64,000 bases of DNA from a bacterium (GTDB taxonomy: Bacteria; Bacillota; Clostridia; Lachnospirales; Lachnospiraceae): contig JAUNJY010000009.1 of NCBI GenBank assembly GCA_030535455.1, positions 18,061 to 82,060 on the forward strand, read 5' to 3'. The notes under the pieces are model-generated. The model was not told where the DNA came from. It did not search any database and saw only the letters and a list, made by a program, of their open reading frames with translations. This document shows, piece after piece, positions 44,840 through 53,344 of this stretch. The position numbers and the translations under genes are program-made. How positions within the stretch are numbered: the stretch's first letter is position 1; every line of letters begins with the position of its first letter.

Positions 44840-45979
44840 CTAACTAGCACTGATTTGCTTTTCTACTTTTTCTTTTAAGAAGTTGAGAAGACTCTTTTCC
44901 AATGTCGCTTCCCCATAATAAGGCGCCTTTGCTACTCGCTTCATTCCCTCTTTATAGCATTTTAAAGCTGCCACATCATCCTGATTATAGAGTTCTTCAT
45001 AGGCCATCTGCACACGATACGTGGAGACCTCATACTTCATTGCCTTTAAAAACTGCTGAATTTCTTTTGTATACAGCTGGTCTACTGTTCCCCTTCGATT
45101 TTCACCTATTAACTCAAGAAAGAGTTTTTCAAGCTGCACTACTTTTTGATGAATTGCATTTAAATTACCCTTATTGCAATATAGATACTCTACCTGTCTT
45201 CTTGCTTCATCAAACTCCTTGTTCGCATAAGCCATATTTACTCGATATAAATAGGCAATCAGATTGAAAGAGTCCACTTTGTCCTGGTTTTCATCCACTT
45301 TAAAATCTTCGGGATCCATTTCGGTCCATTGCTTTCCATCCGCAAGCTGCGCCACCATGGCCAGCTGCATATAAAAATACTTAATTTTTTCCGGATGACG
45401 ATGCAAGTTTAATATATTACATCCATCGCTCATCCCTTTTTCAGAATATGGAAAAATATTACTCACTCCAAGAAATAATCCAATGAGTATGCTCATTGTA
45501 AAAAAAGTTCGAACAAAGTAATTATCATTCATTGCATTTACTGCCAAAGAAACTCCAACCAATAAAAAATTAAATAGTGCACCGCCAAGATTGTACCAGA
45601 TATAAGGAATTCTCCCGTCTTTTAATTTGGGTGGCTCCATCAATGCTTGCCCCAAGGTTCCCGGAACTGAGTATCTGTTAATACGGACACCCTTCTTTGT
45701 CCTTTGAATTACAAAAGAGAAAAAACGATAGGAAATAAATCGGTATCCTGTACACAAGCCAAACACTACATGACCAAGCTCATGAATTGCAATATGTAGT
45801 AATAATACTAATATAACAAAAAACCAAATAACGCCTATGGAAAGACCAATGTTCACTTCTGCCCCTTCTACCAGACCAAGTCCTACCGTATCTAGCATCA
45901 TAACAATCCCGATTGCTCCTAGAGCGCCACACAAAGCGCATACAAAGCCTAGGCAACTCTTCTTTATCTTTTCCCTCAT
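44840..45979 (-). CDS. M50-family membrane metallopeptidase-like protein
   Basis: A 379-residue protein. The first 190 residues contain about five membrane helices with the zinc motif in LLHIAIHELGHVVFGL (HExxH). The last 180 residues are soluble and helical (AYLYRVNMAYANKEFDEARR), TPR-like. A second M50 motif (xDG) may be present as EKGMSDGCNIL. It may process membrane proteins near SecDF, its upstream neighbour, but the substrate is unknown. It begins after the secDF gene's hairpin terminator and has its own ribosome binding site (AAAGGAGAG). Confidence 0.8.
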   Translation of the reverse strand: MREKIKKSCLGFVCALCGALGAIGIVMMLDTVGLGLVEGAEVNIGLSIGVIWFFVILVLLLHIAIHELGHVVFGLCTGYRFISYRFFSFVIQRTKKGVRINRYSVPGTLGQALMEPPKLKDGRIPYIWYNLGGALFNFLLVGVSLAVNAMNDNYFVRTFFTMSILIGLFLGVSNIFPYSEKGMSDGCNILNLHRHPEKIKYFYMQLAMVAQLADGKQWTEMDPEDFKVDENQDKVDSFNLIAYLYRVNMAYANKEFDEARRQVEYLYCNKGNLNAIHQKVVQLEKLFLELIGENRRGTVDQLYTKEIQQFLKAMKYEVSTYRVQMAYEELYNQDDVAALKCYKEGMKRVAKAPYYGEATLEKSLLNFLKEKVEKQISAS

Positions 45980-46050
45980 ATCTTTTCTCTCCTTTTTCTA
46001 TCAACCGACAGAACACACTTTTTCAAGTCTCTTTGACTCCTTGCTTGCGC

Positions 46051-46096
46051 AAAAAAAATGCTGGAGGCATGCTACTGCACACTCCAACATTTTTGT
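46051..46096 (-). terminator. Terminator of secDF
   Basis: AATGCTGGAG and CTCCAACATT pair with one bulge, with A8 before and T5 after, just downstream of the secDF stop at 46109. Confidence 0.8.
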
Positions 46097-46108
46097 TATT
46101 TCTTATGC

Positions 46109-48259
46109 TTACGCACTAATTTTCTTTTTACCAACTCTTGTCTTTAAGATATACCATAAAGAACCTGTGATACAGATAGAAGAATATCCACCACCAATGA
46201 TACCTACCATTAATGGTAATGCGAATTCACGTAAATCTGTAACGCCGAATAGGTAAAGAACAAATACCATGATAAATGTTGTTAAGGAAGTATAGATACT
46301 TCTTGTAAATGTTTGAGAAATACTTTGGTTTACAACCTCACGTAATCCTTCACGGTTTCTGTTTCCTTTATAATTTTCACGAATTCTATCGAAGATAACG
46401 ATTGTCGCATTAATAGAGTAACCTACGATTGTAAGGATACATGCGATAAATGTGTTACCAACGGATAATCCACGAAGCACTGCGTAAACAGTAACAACGA
46501 TCATAACGTCATGAAGTAATGCAATTACAGCTGCAGAACCGAAACGGATATCTTTGAAACGGATCCAGATGTAAAGTAACATAAATACAGCTGCTACTAA
46601 TACGGCTTGTACTGCTTTAGTCTTCTGATCATTACTGATTGTAGAAGAAATACTTGTAAAGCTGATTTGTTCTTGATCTACTTTATAAGTATCTACGAAC
46701 ATTTTAGATAATTCTTCTTGTTTGTCAGCATCAAGTAAAGTTGTCTTGATAGAGAATTGGTTTCCTTGGTCTACTGTAGAGATTTGAGGAACTTCTCCAA
46801 CTACTGCTTCAACAGAATCACTAACTTTATTCTTTAATTCTTCTGTACATTCTTCTTTCATTGTTACTTGAGTTCCAGTACCACCTTTGAAATCAAGACC
46901 AAAGTTTAAGATATCAGAACCACTTGCTTTATGGTAAACCATAGAGCCAATACCAACTAAGATGATTACACCGGAAATTGCAGCAAATTTGCCGAAGTTT
47001 CCAACATAGTTTCTTGTCTTATATTCTTTTACTTGTCCATAAAGTTTTTCATCTGTAATGCCTAAAGCAAAGAATGCATTTAAGATGAATTTAGTTACTA
47101 CTAATGCAGTAAACATGGATAAGATAATACCGATTGCTAATGTCTGAGCAAATCCTCTGATTGTACCAGTACCGATAAAGTAAAGAACTGCTGCAGCGAT
47201 TAATGTTGTAATGTTACCATCCACGATTGCAGATAACGCTTTTTCAAAACCTAATTTGATTGCAGAACGAACTGTCTTTCCTTTACCAATTTCCTCTTTG
47301 ATACGAGTGAAAATGATAACGTTGGCATCTACCGCCATACCGATGGAAAGGATGATACCTGCAACACCAGGTAATGTTAATGTAATATTTAAACCATTTA
47401 ATGCAAGAAGTACTAATAATACATAAATTACTAATGCAATACTAGAAGCGAAACCAGGAATACGGTATACGATAATCATAAATGCTAATACAATAATGAA
47501 ACCGATAACACCTGCAAATAAACTCTTTTCAAGTGCATTAGAACCTAATTTTGCACCAACTACTTGGGTACTAACTTGCTCTAATGTAATTGGTAATGCA
47601 CCAATGTTAATGTTTGTTGCTAATGCTTTTGCTTCTTCTAATGTCTCTTGACCTGTGATAATCGCTTCACCAGTTGTAATTGTTGATTGTACTGTTGGAG
47701 CTGAGATTTCCTCACCATCATAAATAATAGAAATAGGTTTTTGAAGATTTGCAGCAGTTGCTTCCGCAAACTTCTTTGTACCCTCTTCATTTAACACTAA
47801 TTGTACTACGTTTTGGTTTACACCTTGTTCATTTGCTTGAGTAACACCTTTTGCACTCTTAATGTCAGAACCAGTTAAAACCGTATTACCTTCTGAATCT
47901 TTGAACAATAATTCAGCAGGTTTACCTAATGTCTCAAGAACTTTCTTTGCATCATTTTCACCTGGAATATCGACAGTGATTCTATTTTCACCTACAAGAT
48001 ATACATCAGATTCTACAGCGATACCTTGTACACGTTGTTTTAGCTTTTCTAATGCTAAATTCATATCTTCTTTTGAAACATTGTCATCTTTTGCTTGGTA
48101 TGTGATACTAACACCACCAGCAAGGTCAAGTCCAAGGTTAATGTTATTCGCTTTACCACGATGCCATTTACCAATACCTAAGGTAATGATTGCAGTAAGT
48201 GCTCCAATTACAGCAACAACACATAATAATTGCAGTAACCCCTTCTTTTTGTTTTTCAT
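46109..48259 (-). CDS. secDF: Fused protein-export membrane protein SecDF
   Basis: A 716-residue fusion of SecD (about 1-410) and SecF (about 420-716), with twelve membrane helices and two large outer domains. Signatures: NLGLDLAGGVSITYQA (SecD D1), GVAGIILSIGMAVDANVIIFTRIKEE (split here: SIGMAVDANVII), then GLDFKGGTGTQVTM (SecF) and TIVGYSINATIVIFDRIREN. The essential Asp and Arg residues of the proton-relay helices are present. It uses the proton or sodium gradient to help pull secreted proteins through SecYEG. The order scfB-secDF is usual in clostridia. Confidence 0.97.
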   Translation of the reverse strand: MKNKKKGLLQLLCVVAVIGALTAIITLGIGKWHRGKANNINLGLDLAGGVSITYQAKDDNVSKEDMNLALEKLKQRVQGIAVESDVYLVGENRITVDIPGENDAKKVLETLGKPAELLFKDSEGNTVLTGSDIKSAKGVTQANEQGVNQNVVQLVLNEEGTKKFAEATAANLQKPISIIYDGEEISAPTVQSTITTGEAIITGQETLEEAKALATNINIGALPITLEQVSTQVVGAKLGSNALEKSLFAGVIGFIIVLAFMIIVYRIPGFASSIALVIYVLLVLLALNGLNITLTLPGVAGIILSIGMAVDANVIIFTRIKEEIGKGKTVRSAIKLGFEKALSAIVDGNITTLIAAAVLYFIGTGTIRGFAQTLAIGIILSMFTALVVTKFILNAFFALGITDEKLYGQVKEYKTRNYVGNFGKFAAISGVIILVGIGSMVYHKASGSDILNFGLDFKGGTGTQVTMKEECTEELKNKVSDSVEAVVGEVPQISTVDQGNQFSIKTTLLDADKQEELSKMFVDTYKVDQEQISFTSISSTISNDQKTKAVQAVLVAAVFMLLYIWIRFKDIRFGSAAVIALLHDVMIVVTVYAVLRGLSVGNTFIACILTIVGYSINATIVIFDRIRENYKGNRNREGLREVVNQSISQTFTRSIYTSLTTFIMVFVLYLFGVTDLREFALPLMVGIIGGGYSSICITGSLWYILKTRVGKKKISA

Positions 48260-48299
48260 CTTCTTGTCTCCTTTAATTCATATTTCCCTTTATAAAGGT

Positions 48300-48343
48300 A
48301 TATGTGGTAGCTAACATCATTTCGCGTTAACTACCACATATTG
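48300..48343 (-). terminator. Hairpin between the SCIFF maturase and secDF genes
   Basis: ATATGTGGTAG(C)TAAC and GTTA(A)CTACCACATAT form a long stem with two small mismatches. On the minus strand no clear T-run follows, so it may be an attenuator or processing site rather than a full stop. Confidence 0.5.
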
Positions 48344-48468
48344 GTTCTAAATGACGATATAGACTTATTTTACTTCTTTTTCACACGTCTGTCCACTTTT
48401 AGAACCTGTAAAGTTCAACAATTTTTATAAAAATTATTATTAAAAATGACTATTCTCATCGTTTTTGA

Positions 48469-49848
48469 TTATTCTTCGTCGAAAGTTTCCGCCACTTTAA
48501 TCATAATTGCGCTTTCTACACGTTTTCTTTGTAATTTACATCCAATTTCATATGGCTTATTGATGCTGCCATTGAAGTTGAAGGAGTTTGCTGCACATCC
48601 GCCACTACAGTAGAATTTTGCAAAACATTGTTTACAATCATCTTTTGTATAAACGTTACAGCATTTAAAATCATCTTGAAGTTCTGGAGTAGTAATTCCT
48701 TCATATACAGTACCCATCTTGTATTCTTCTGTACCAACGAATTGGTGACATGGATATAAATCACCCCAAGGTGTTACTGCAAGGTATTCAATTCCTGAAC
48801 CACAACCGGATAAACGTTTGTAAACACAAGGACCACCAGTTAAGTCAAGCATAAAGTGGAAGAAGTTAAATCCGTTTCCTTCTTTTTTACGTTTGATCAT
48901 TTCTTTTGCTAAAAGATCGTATTCTTCAAATAATTTTGGAAGATCTTCTTCTTTGATTGCATAAGGCATTTCGTCTTCTGCAACTACTGGTTCAACAGAA
49001 ATTTGTTTAAATCCAAGGTCAGCAAGGCTTAAAACGTCTTTGGAGAAATCAAGATTATTATGAGTGAATGTTCCTCTTACATAATAGTTCATTTGATTTC
49101 TTTCTTCTGCAAATTTGATAAATTTAGGCATGAAGATATCATAGCTGCCTTTACCGTTACGAGTAGGTCTCATCATATCGTTGATTTCTTTACGTCCATC
49201 AACACTAAGAACTACGTTGCTCATTTCTTTATTTGCAAATTCCATCATTTCATCATTTAAAAGGATACCGTTTGTAGTTAATGTGAAACGGAATTTCTTG
49301 TCATGTACTTTTTCAAGTTCACGGCCATATTCAACTACACCTTTTACAACATCCCAGTTCATTGTTGGTTCGCCACCAAAGAAGTCAATTTCTAAGTTAT
49401 GACGGTTTCCACTGTTTTCAATTAAGAAATCAAGTGCTTTTTTACCAACTTCAAGAGACATTAATGCACGATGTCCTTTATATTCGCCTTCTTCTGCGAA
49501 GCAATAGCGACAAGCTAAGTTACAATCATGAGCAATGTGTAAACATAATGCTTTTACTACTGTCTTTCTCTTTTTGAAGTCGATGATCTTATTTTCATAA
49601 ATATCTTCTGAGAATAAAGTTCCATCTTCTCTTAATTGTTCGATTTCACCAAATGTTTCATTGATGTCCTCTTCTTTAATGCCTTCTGCACTATATTTTT
49701 CAAGCATTTTTGCAATAATTGCTGCTTTTTCTTCTTTTTGTTCGCAAAGTTCAATCATGTCATAGCTTAAATCATCTACTACATGAACACTACCACTATT
49801 AACATCTAATACGATGTTATAACCGTTACTTCTATACTGATGTACCAC
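48469..49848 (-). CDS. scfB: SCIFF-peptide radical SAM maturase (thioether cross-links)
   Basis: A 459-residue radical SAM/SPASM enzyme. The cluster motif is HDCNLACRYCFAEEG (Cys109, Cys113, Cys116); DFFGGEPTMNWDVVK follows, and the SPASM region ends with CKQCFAKFYCSGGCAANSF, giving two auxiliary iron-sulfur clusters. N-terminal residues 1-95 are the RRE-like peptide-recognition domain. The family installs thioether cross-links in the six-cysteine SCIFF peptide encoded just upstream (50055-50195). The first codon is GTG, with AAGGAG about 14 bases upstream, a long spacing. One of the most conserved RiPP-type pairs in Clostridia. Confidence 0.95.
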   Translation of the reverse strand: MVHQYRSNGYNIVLDVNSGSVHVVDDLSYDMIELCEQKEEKAAIIAKMLEKYSAEGIKEEDINETFGEIEQLREDGTLFSEDIYENKIIDFKKRKTVVKALCLHIAHDCNLACRYCFAEEGEYKGHRALMSLEVGKKALDFLIENSGNRHNLEIDFFGGEPTMNWDVVKGVVEYGRELEKVHDKKFRFTLTTNGILLNDEMMEFANKEMSNVVLSVDGRKEINDMMRPTRNGKGSYDIFMPKFIKFAEERNQMNYYVRGTFTHNNLDFSKDVLSLADLGFKQISVEPVVAEDEMPYAIKEEDLPKLFEEYDLLAKEMIKRKKEGNGFNFFHFMLDLTGGPCVYKRLSGCGSGIEYLAVTPWGDLYPCHQFVGTEEYKMGTVYEGITTPELQDDFKCCNVYTKDDCKQCFAKFYCSGGCAANSFNFNGSINKPYEIGCKLQRKRVESAIMIKVAETFDEE

Positions 49849-50021
49849 TTAAATAAATCTCCTTTCAGTCGAAACTTACTTTTCAAGTAACTCTCAAAAC
49901 TGCTTCTATAAATTTTATATTTTTGTATATTTCCCCTTAATCGGGTTTCTCAATTTGGATTGTTATAAGCCTATTCGGCATGATTCTTGTCCTAATTTGC
50001 ATTTTCTCCTCAAAACAAGAA

Positions 50022-50050
50022 TTAAGCAGCGGCCACTAAGCCGCTGCTAA
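50022..50050 (-). terminator. Terminator/attenuator between SCIFF peptide and maturase
   Basis: AGCAGCGGC and GCCGCTGCT form a perfect 9-bp stem five bases after the peptide gene's stop. The T-run after it on the minus strand is weak, so it should pass some transcripts to the maturase and keep peptide mRNA in excess. Confidence 0.7.
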
Positions 50051-50054
50051 CTTA

Positions 50055-50195
50055 TTAGTTGTTTTCACAAGTTTGATTTCCAACTGTACAAGATGTTTTA
50101 CAAGCTGATTGACATGAAGTTTGACATTCACCACAACCGCCTTTTTTTAATGTATCCTTAAAACTTTTAGTTTGTAAAGATTTAATACGTTTCAT
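50055..50195 (-). CDS. scfA: SCIFF six-cysteine peptide
   Basis: A 46-residue precursor. The leader is MKRIKSLQTKSFKDTLKKGG; the core has six cysteines in the typical spacing (CGECQTSCQS, ACKTSC, then QTCENN). This is the SCIFF (six cysteines in forty-five residues) peptide, the substrate of the maturase encoded next on the same strand. GGAGG lies eight bases before the ATG. A -10-like TATAAT is seen at about 50229-50234 on the minus strand. The function of mature SCIFF is not established. Confidence 0.95.
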   Translation of the reverse strand: MKRIKSLQTKSFKDTLKKGGCGECQTSCQSACKTSCTVGNQTCENN

Positions 50196-50306
50196 AAGTA
50201 TTGCCTCCTTTTTACTCATTGATTTTGCCATTATATCATACTATATTATCGAATAAAAGTACTTTTTGAGATTTTATAGCATATATGTTTTTTTTATCCA
50301 AAGTCC

Positions 50307-50684
50307 CTAACTAATCATCCCTCCGACCATTCCACTTAATCCGCAGATTAAAAATACTGCAATTGTACTTCCCAGTTCGCCAAAAATGTCCTTACTAAAA
50401 ATCAAAGAGACCACGAGGATAATTAGGAAGTATGCTATTCCCATTCCCATTCCCCATAGATATCTCTTTTCTTTCTTGGCCGTTCCTAACAAAAAGCCCC
50501 CTGCAAAACATGACACTATGTATGTCAATACGATGCCCACACTGATCACAGCACTTGGCGGATCGATCTTATACATAATCAAGGCAAGCAGTAACAATAG
50601 AACTGCCGTTAGGATGTAACTTACTAATAAAGCCTTTACTATTACTATAGCTTTGGACGACTTTGTGGATACCTTTGCCACCAC
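50307..50684 (-). CDS. TIGR04086 family four-helix membrane protein
   Basis: About 125 residues with four membrane helices (ALLVSYILTAVLLLLLALIM; VGIVLTYIVSCFAGGFLLG; YLWGMGMGIAYFLIILVV; STIAVFLICGLSGMVGGM). This is the TIGR04086 family found beside SCIFF genes in Clostridia. Translation can start at either of two adjacent GTG codons (50684 or 50681); GGAGG is best placed for the second. Its link with SCIFF processing or export is suggested by context only. Confidence 0.85.
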   Translation of the reverse strand: MVAKVSTKSSKAIVIVKALLVSYILTAVLLLLLALIMYKIDPPSAVISVGIVLTYIVSCFAGGFLLGTAKKEKRYLWGMGMGIAYFLIILVVSLIFSKDIFGELGSTIAVFLICGLSGMVGGMIS

Positions 50685-50803
50685 ATCTCCTCCTTTTCAC
50701 CATATACTAGAATATATTAAGGATGTGTCAGTTATATGCTTGTTTTTAAATTCCGTTATGTTATACTTTAACCAAACTAAAATGAACTAAGGAAGGATTA
50801 TTA

Positions 50804-51667
50804 ATGGACTATATTGATTTACACGTCCATTCGAATGTATCGGATGGAACAAGTACACCAAGCGAACTTGTAGCATATGCCTACGAGAAAAGACTAAAAG
50901 CATTTGCCCTTACTGATCACGATACTGTTGACGGAGTTAAGGAAGCCGTTGATGCTGCGAAACGACTTGCCACTGATACGTATGAACTTACCGTTGTTCC
51001 AGGCGTTGAAATTTCTGCTGCCTATAACGGAAAAGACATTCATATCCTTGGCCTCTTTTTAGATTATGAAAATAAGATTTTAGTAGATACACTGCATCAA
51101 GTTGCAGATGAAAGAAAACGTCGTAACGAGAAGATGTGCAAGAACTTACAGGATGCCGGCATCCTGATTACTATGGAAGATATTACAGAAGGCAATGAAG
51201 ATGCTGTCATTACGAGAGCGCACTTTGCCAAAGCTTTATTAAAGAAAGGCTATGTAAAAGAAATTAAAGATGCCTTTACAAAATATCTAGATGCCAGCGG
51301 TCCTTACTATGTGCCAAGAGAATATCTTTCGCCTAAGACGGCCATTGACTTAATCTTAAGCGCAGGAGGCATTCCCGTGCTTGCCCATCCCCTTCTATAT
51401 AAATTATCTTCAAATGAATTAAAAACTTTAGTAAAAGAACTAAAAGGCTATGGCTTACAAGGTATTGAAGCTGTCTATAGCTGTAACAAAGGCCTAGATG
51501 AAAGTTATGTACGCTCCATTGCCCGTGAAAATAACCTTGCAGTCAGTGGTGGTTCTGATTATCACGGCAGCGTCAAACCAGACATCGATCTTGGAACAGG
51601 TCGTGGCAACCTTAAGGTCCAGGCTTTTATTTTAGATGACTTGATTGCTTTAAAAGAAAAGAAATAA
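50804..51667 (+). CDS. PHP-domain phosphoesterase (TrpH/RNase AM-like)
   Basis: A 287-residue PHP protein. The metal ligands are clear: DLHVHSNVSDGTSTP (HxH and D), ALTDHDTVDGV (D-H-D), VVPGVEISAAYNGKDIHILG (E and H), VLAHPLLYK (H) and GGSDYHGSVKP (D-H). Relatives remove phosphate from 3',5'-bisphosphate nucleotides or trim RNA ends from the 5' side. It is the only plus-strand gene in the 33-64 kb block and is transcribed alone towards a shared terminator. Confidence 0.9.
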   Translation: MDYIDLHVHSNVSDGTSTPSELVAYAYEKRLKAFALTDHDTVDGVKEAVDAAKRLATDTYELTVVPGVEISAAYNGKDIHILGLFLDYENKILVDTLHQVADERKRRNEKMCKNLQDAGILITMEDITEGNEDAVITRAHFAKALLKKGYVKEIKDAFTKYLDASGPYYVPREYLSPKTAIDLILSAGGIPVLAHPLLYKLSSNELKTLVKELKGYGLQGIEAVYSCNKGLDESYVRSIARENNLAVSGGSDYHGSVKPDIDLGTGRGNLKVQAFILDDLIALKEKK

Positions 51668-51711
51668 AAAAGTGTGTACGTCCTACTTAGTAAGACGTAC
51701 ACACTTTTTTT
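51666..51711. terminator. Bidirectional terminator between PHP gene and yajC
   Basis: AAAAAGTGTGTACGTC and GACGTACACACTTTTTT pair over 16 bp between convergent genes. Confidence 0.93.
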
Positions 51712-51713
51712 AA

Positions 51714-52028
51714 TTATTCTGCTGAATCAGCTTTTTCGATATCAACGATAGCTTCTTTTTTCATTGGAATACGGCAGTTTTTGTTACTACCAAATTCAAC
51801 GATTACAACTTCTTCCATAATATCAATTACAACACCGTAGAAACCTGCAGTAGTTAATACGCTGTCACCGATAGCTAAACTGGATAATAAAGAAGCATGT
51901 TCTTTCTGTTGTTTCTTTTGTGGTCTGATTGCGATAAAATAAAATGCAAAACCAATGATAACAAAGTAAAGAATTGTAATCATTAATCCGCCGTTAGCAG
52001 AGCTTTGAGCTAATACATTATTTAACAT
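51714..52028 (-). CDS. yajC: Preprotein translocase subunit YajC
   Basis: A 104-residue protein with one N-terminal membrane helix (GLMITILYFVIIGFAFYFIA) and the family motif RPQKKQQKEHASLLSSLAIGD, VLTTAGFYG. It works with SecDF, encoded 3.5 kb downstream in the same direction. The ATG at 52028 follows AGGAGG; an in-frame codon at 52058 would add ten residues and is less likely. It lies 34 bases after tgt, an order shared by many bacteria (tgt-yajC-secDF). Confidence 0.96.
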   Translation of the reverse strand: MLNNVLAQSSANGGLMITILYFVIIGFAFYFIAIRPQKKQQKEHASLLSSLAIGDSVLTTAGFYGVVIDIMEEVVIVEFGSNKNCRIPMKKEAIVDIEKADSAE

Positions 52029-52062
52029 AAGTGATCCTCCTATATAGCTGTTACGCAATTTT

Positions 52063-53196
52063 TTATTGGTCTCCTCTTTGGAAACCTTCTAATTTATTTT
52101 TCTTGTATTCCTTATAACGATGTTGTTCAATCGCTTCGCGAATTTCTTCCATCATAGTGTTATAGAAATAAAGATTATGAAGTACTACTAAACGTAGTCC
52201 TAACATCTCTTTTGATTTGTGTAGATGACGAATATAAGCTCTGCTGTATGTTGTACAAGCCGGACATCCGCAACCTTCTTCAATTGGTCTGTCATCTGTT
52301 TCATATTTCTTGTTTAAGATATTGATCTTACCAAAGTTTGTGTAAGCATGTCCATGACGTCCATTACGGGATGGGTAAACACAGTCAAAGAAATCTACAC
52401 CACGGTCAACAGCCTCTAAAATATTAGCAGGTGTTCCTACACCCATAAGATACGTAGGTTTTTCAAGTGGTAAGTAAGGAACTGTCGTTTCGATAATACG
52501 ATACATATCATCATGACTTTCTCCAACAGCAAGTCCACCAAGTGCATAACCGTCAAGATCCATTTCGCTGATACGTTTCGCATGTTCAATACGAATATCT
52601 TCGAAGGTACCACCTTGATTGATACCAAATAACATTTGGTTCTTGTTAATTGTGTCTTCTAAGCCGTTTAAACGAGCCATTTCATTCTTACAACGTTCTA
52701 ACCATCTAGTAGTTCTGTCTACAGAATCCTGCATATATTGTCTTGTTGCTGGATGCGGTGGACATTCATCGAATGCCATTGCAATGGTAGAAGCAAGGTT
52801 AGACTGAATCTGCATACTTTCTTCTGGTCCCATAAAGATTTTACGTCCATCAACATGAGAGTTAAAATAAACACCCTCTTCTTTAATCTTACGTAAACCG
52901 GATAAAGAAAATACTTGGAATCCGCCTGAATCTGTTAAAATTGGTTTATCCCAAACCATGAACTTATGAAGCCCGCCCATTTGTTTTACTACCTTATCAC
53001 CTGGTCTAACATGTAAGTGATACGTATTGGATAATTCAACTTGTGTCTTAATCTGTTGTAAATCTTGTGTGGAAACAGCACCCTTAATCGCTGCACATGT
53101 ACCTACATTCATAAATACAGGAGTTTGAATTGTACCGTGAACTGTATGAAACTCTCCACGTTTGGCATTTCCATCTCTAGTTATTAATTTATACAT
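52063..53196 (-). CDS. tgt: tRNA-guanine transglycosylase (queuosine)
   Basis: A 377-residue TIM-barrel enzyme that exchanges guanine 34 of certain tRNAs for preQ1. Substrate-binding DSGGFQVFSLSGLRK, GGLAVGESHDDM and the nucleophile region FDCVYPSRNGRHGHAYT are intact, and the zinc site is CGCPAC ... YIRHLHKSKEMLG. Normal length. It starts an operon-like order tgt-yajC. Confidence 0.97.
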   Translation of the reverse strand: MYKLITRDGNAKRGEFHTVHGTIQTPVFMNVGTCAAIKGAVSTQDLQQIKTQVELSNTYHLHVRPGDKVVKQMGGLHKFMVWDKPILTDSGGFQVFSLSGLRKIKEEGVYFNSHVDGRKIFMGPEESMQIQSNLASTIAMAFDECPPHPATRQYMQDSVDRTTRWLERCKNEMARLNGLEDTINKNQMLFGINQGGTFEDIRIEHAKRISEMDLDGYALGGLAVGESHDDMYRIIETTVPYLPLEKPTYLMGVGTPANILEAVDRGVDFFDCVYPSRNGRHGHAYTNFGKINILNKKYETDDRPIEEGCGCPACTTYSRAYIRHLHKSKEMLGLRLVVLHNLYFYNTMMEEIREAIEQHRYKEYKKNKLEGFQRGDQ

Positions 53197-53344
53197 CTAA
53201 ATGTCTCCATTTCTGCTCACATGTGCCACTCATGTGATAAAAGATAATTCATCTAACAAGTATACAGAGTATCGACAGTATTTTCAATCAATTTTTAAAA
53301 ACTTTCCTAATTTTTAATAATAGTAGAAAATTCCTGTAAATCAA

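Noticed and set aside
45837-46256. 139-residue plus-strand frame
   Set aside because: It spans the antisense of two genes and a terminator; not a real gene.
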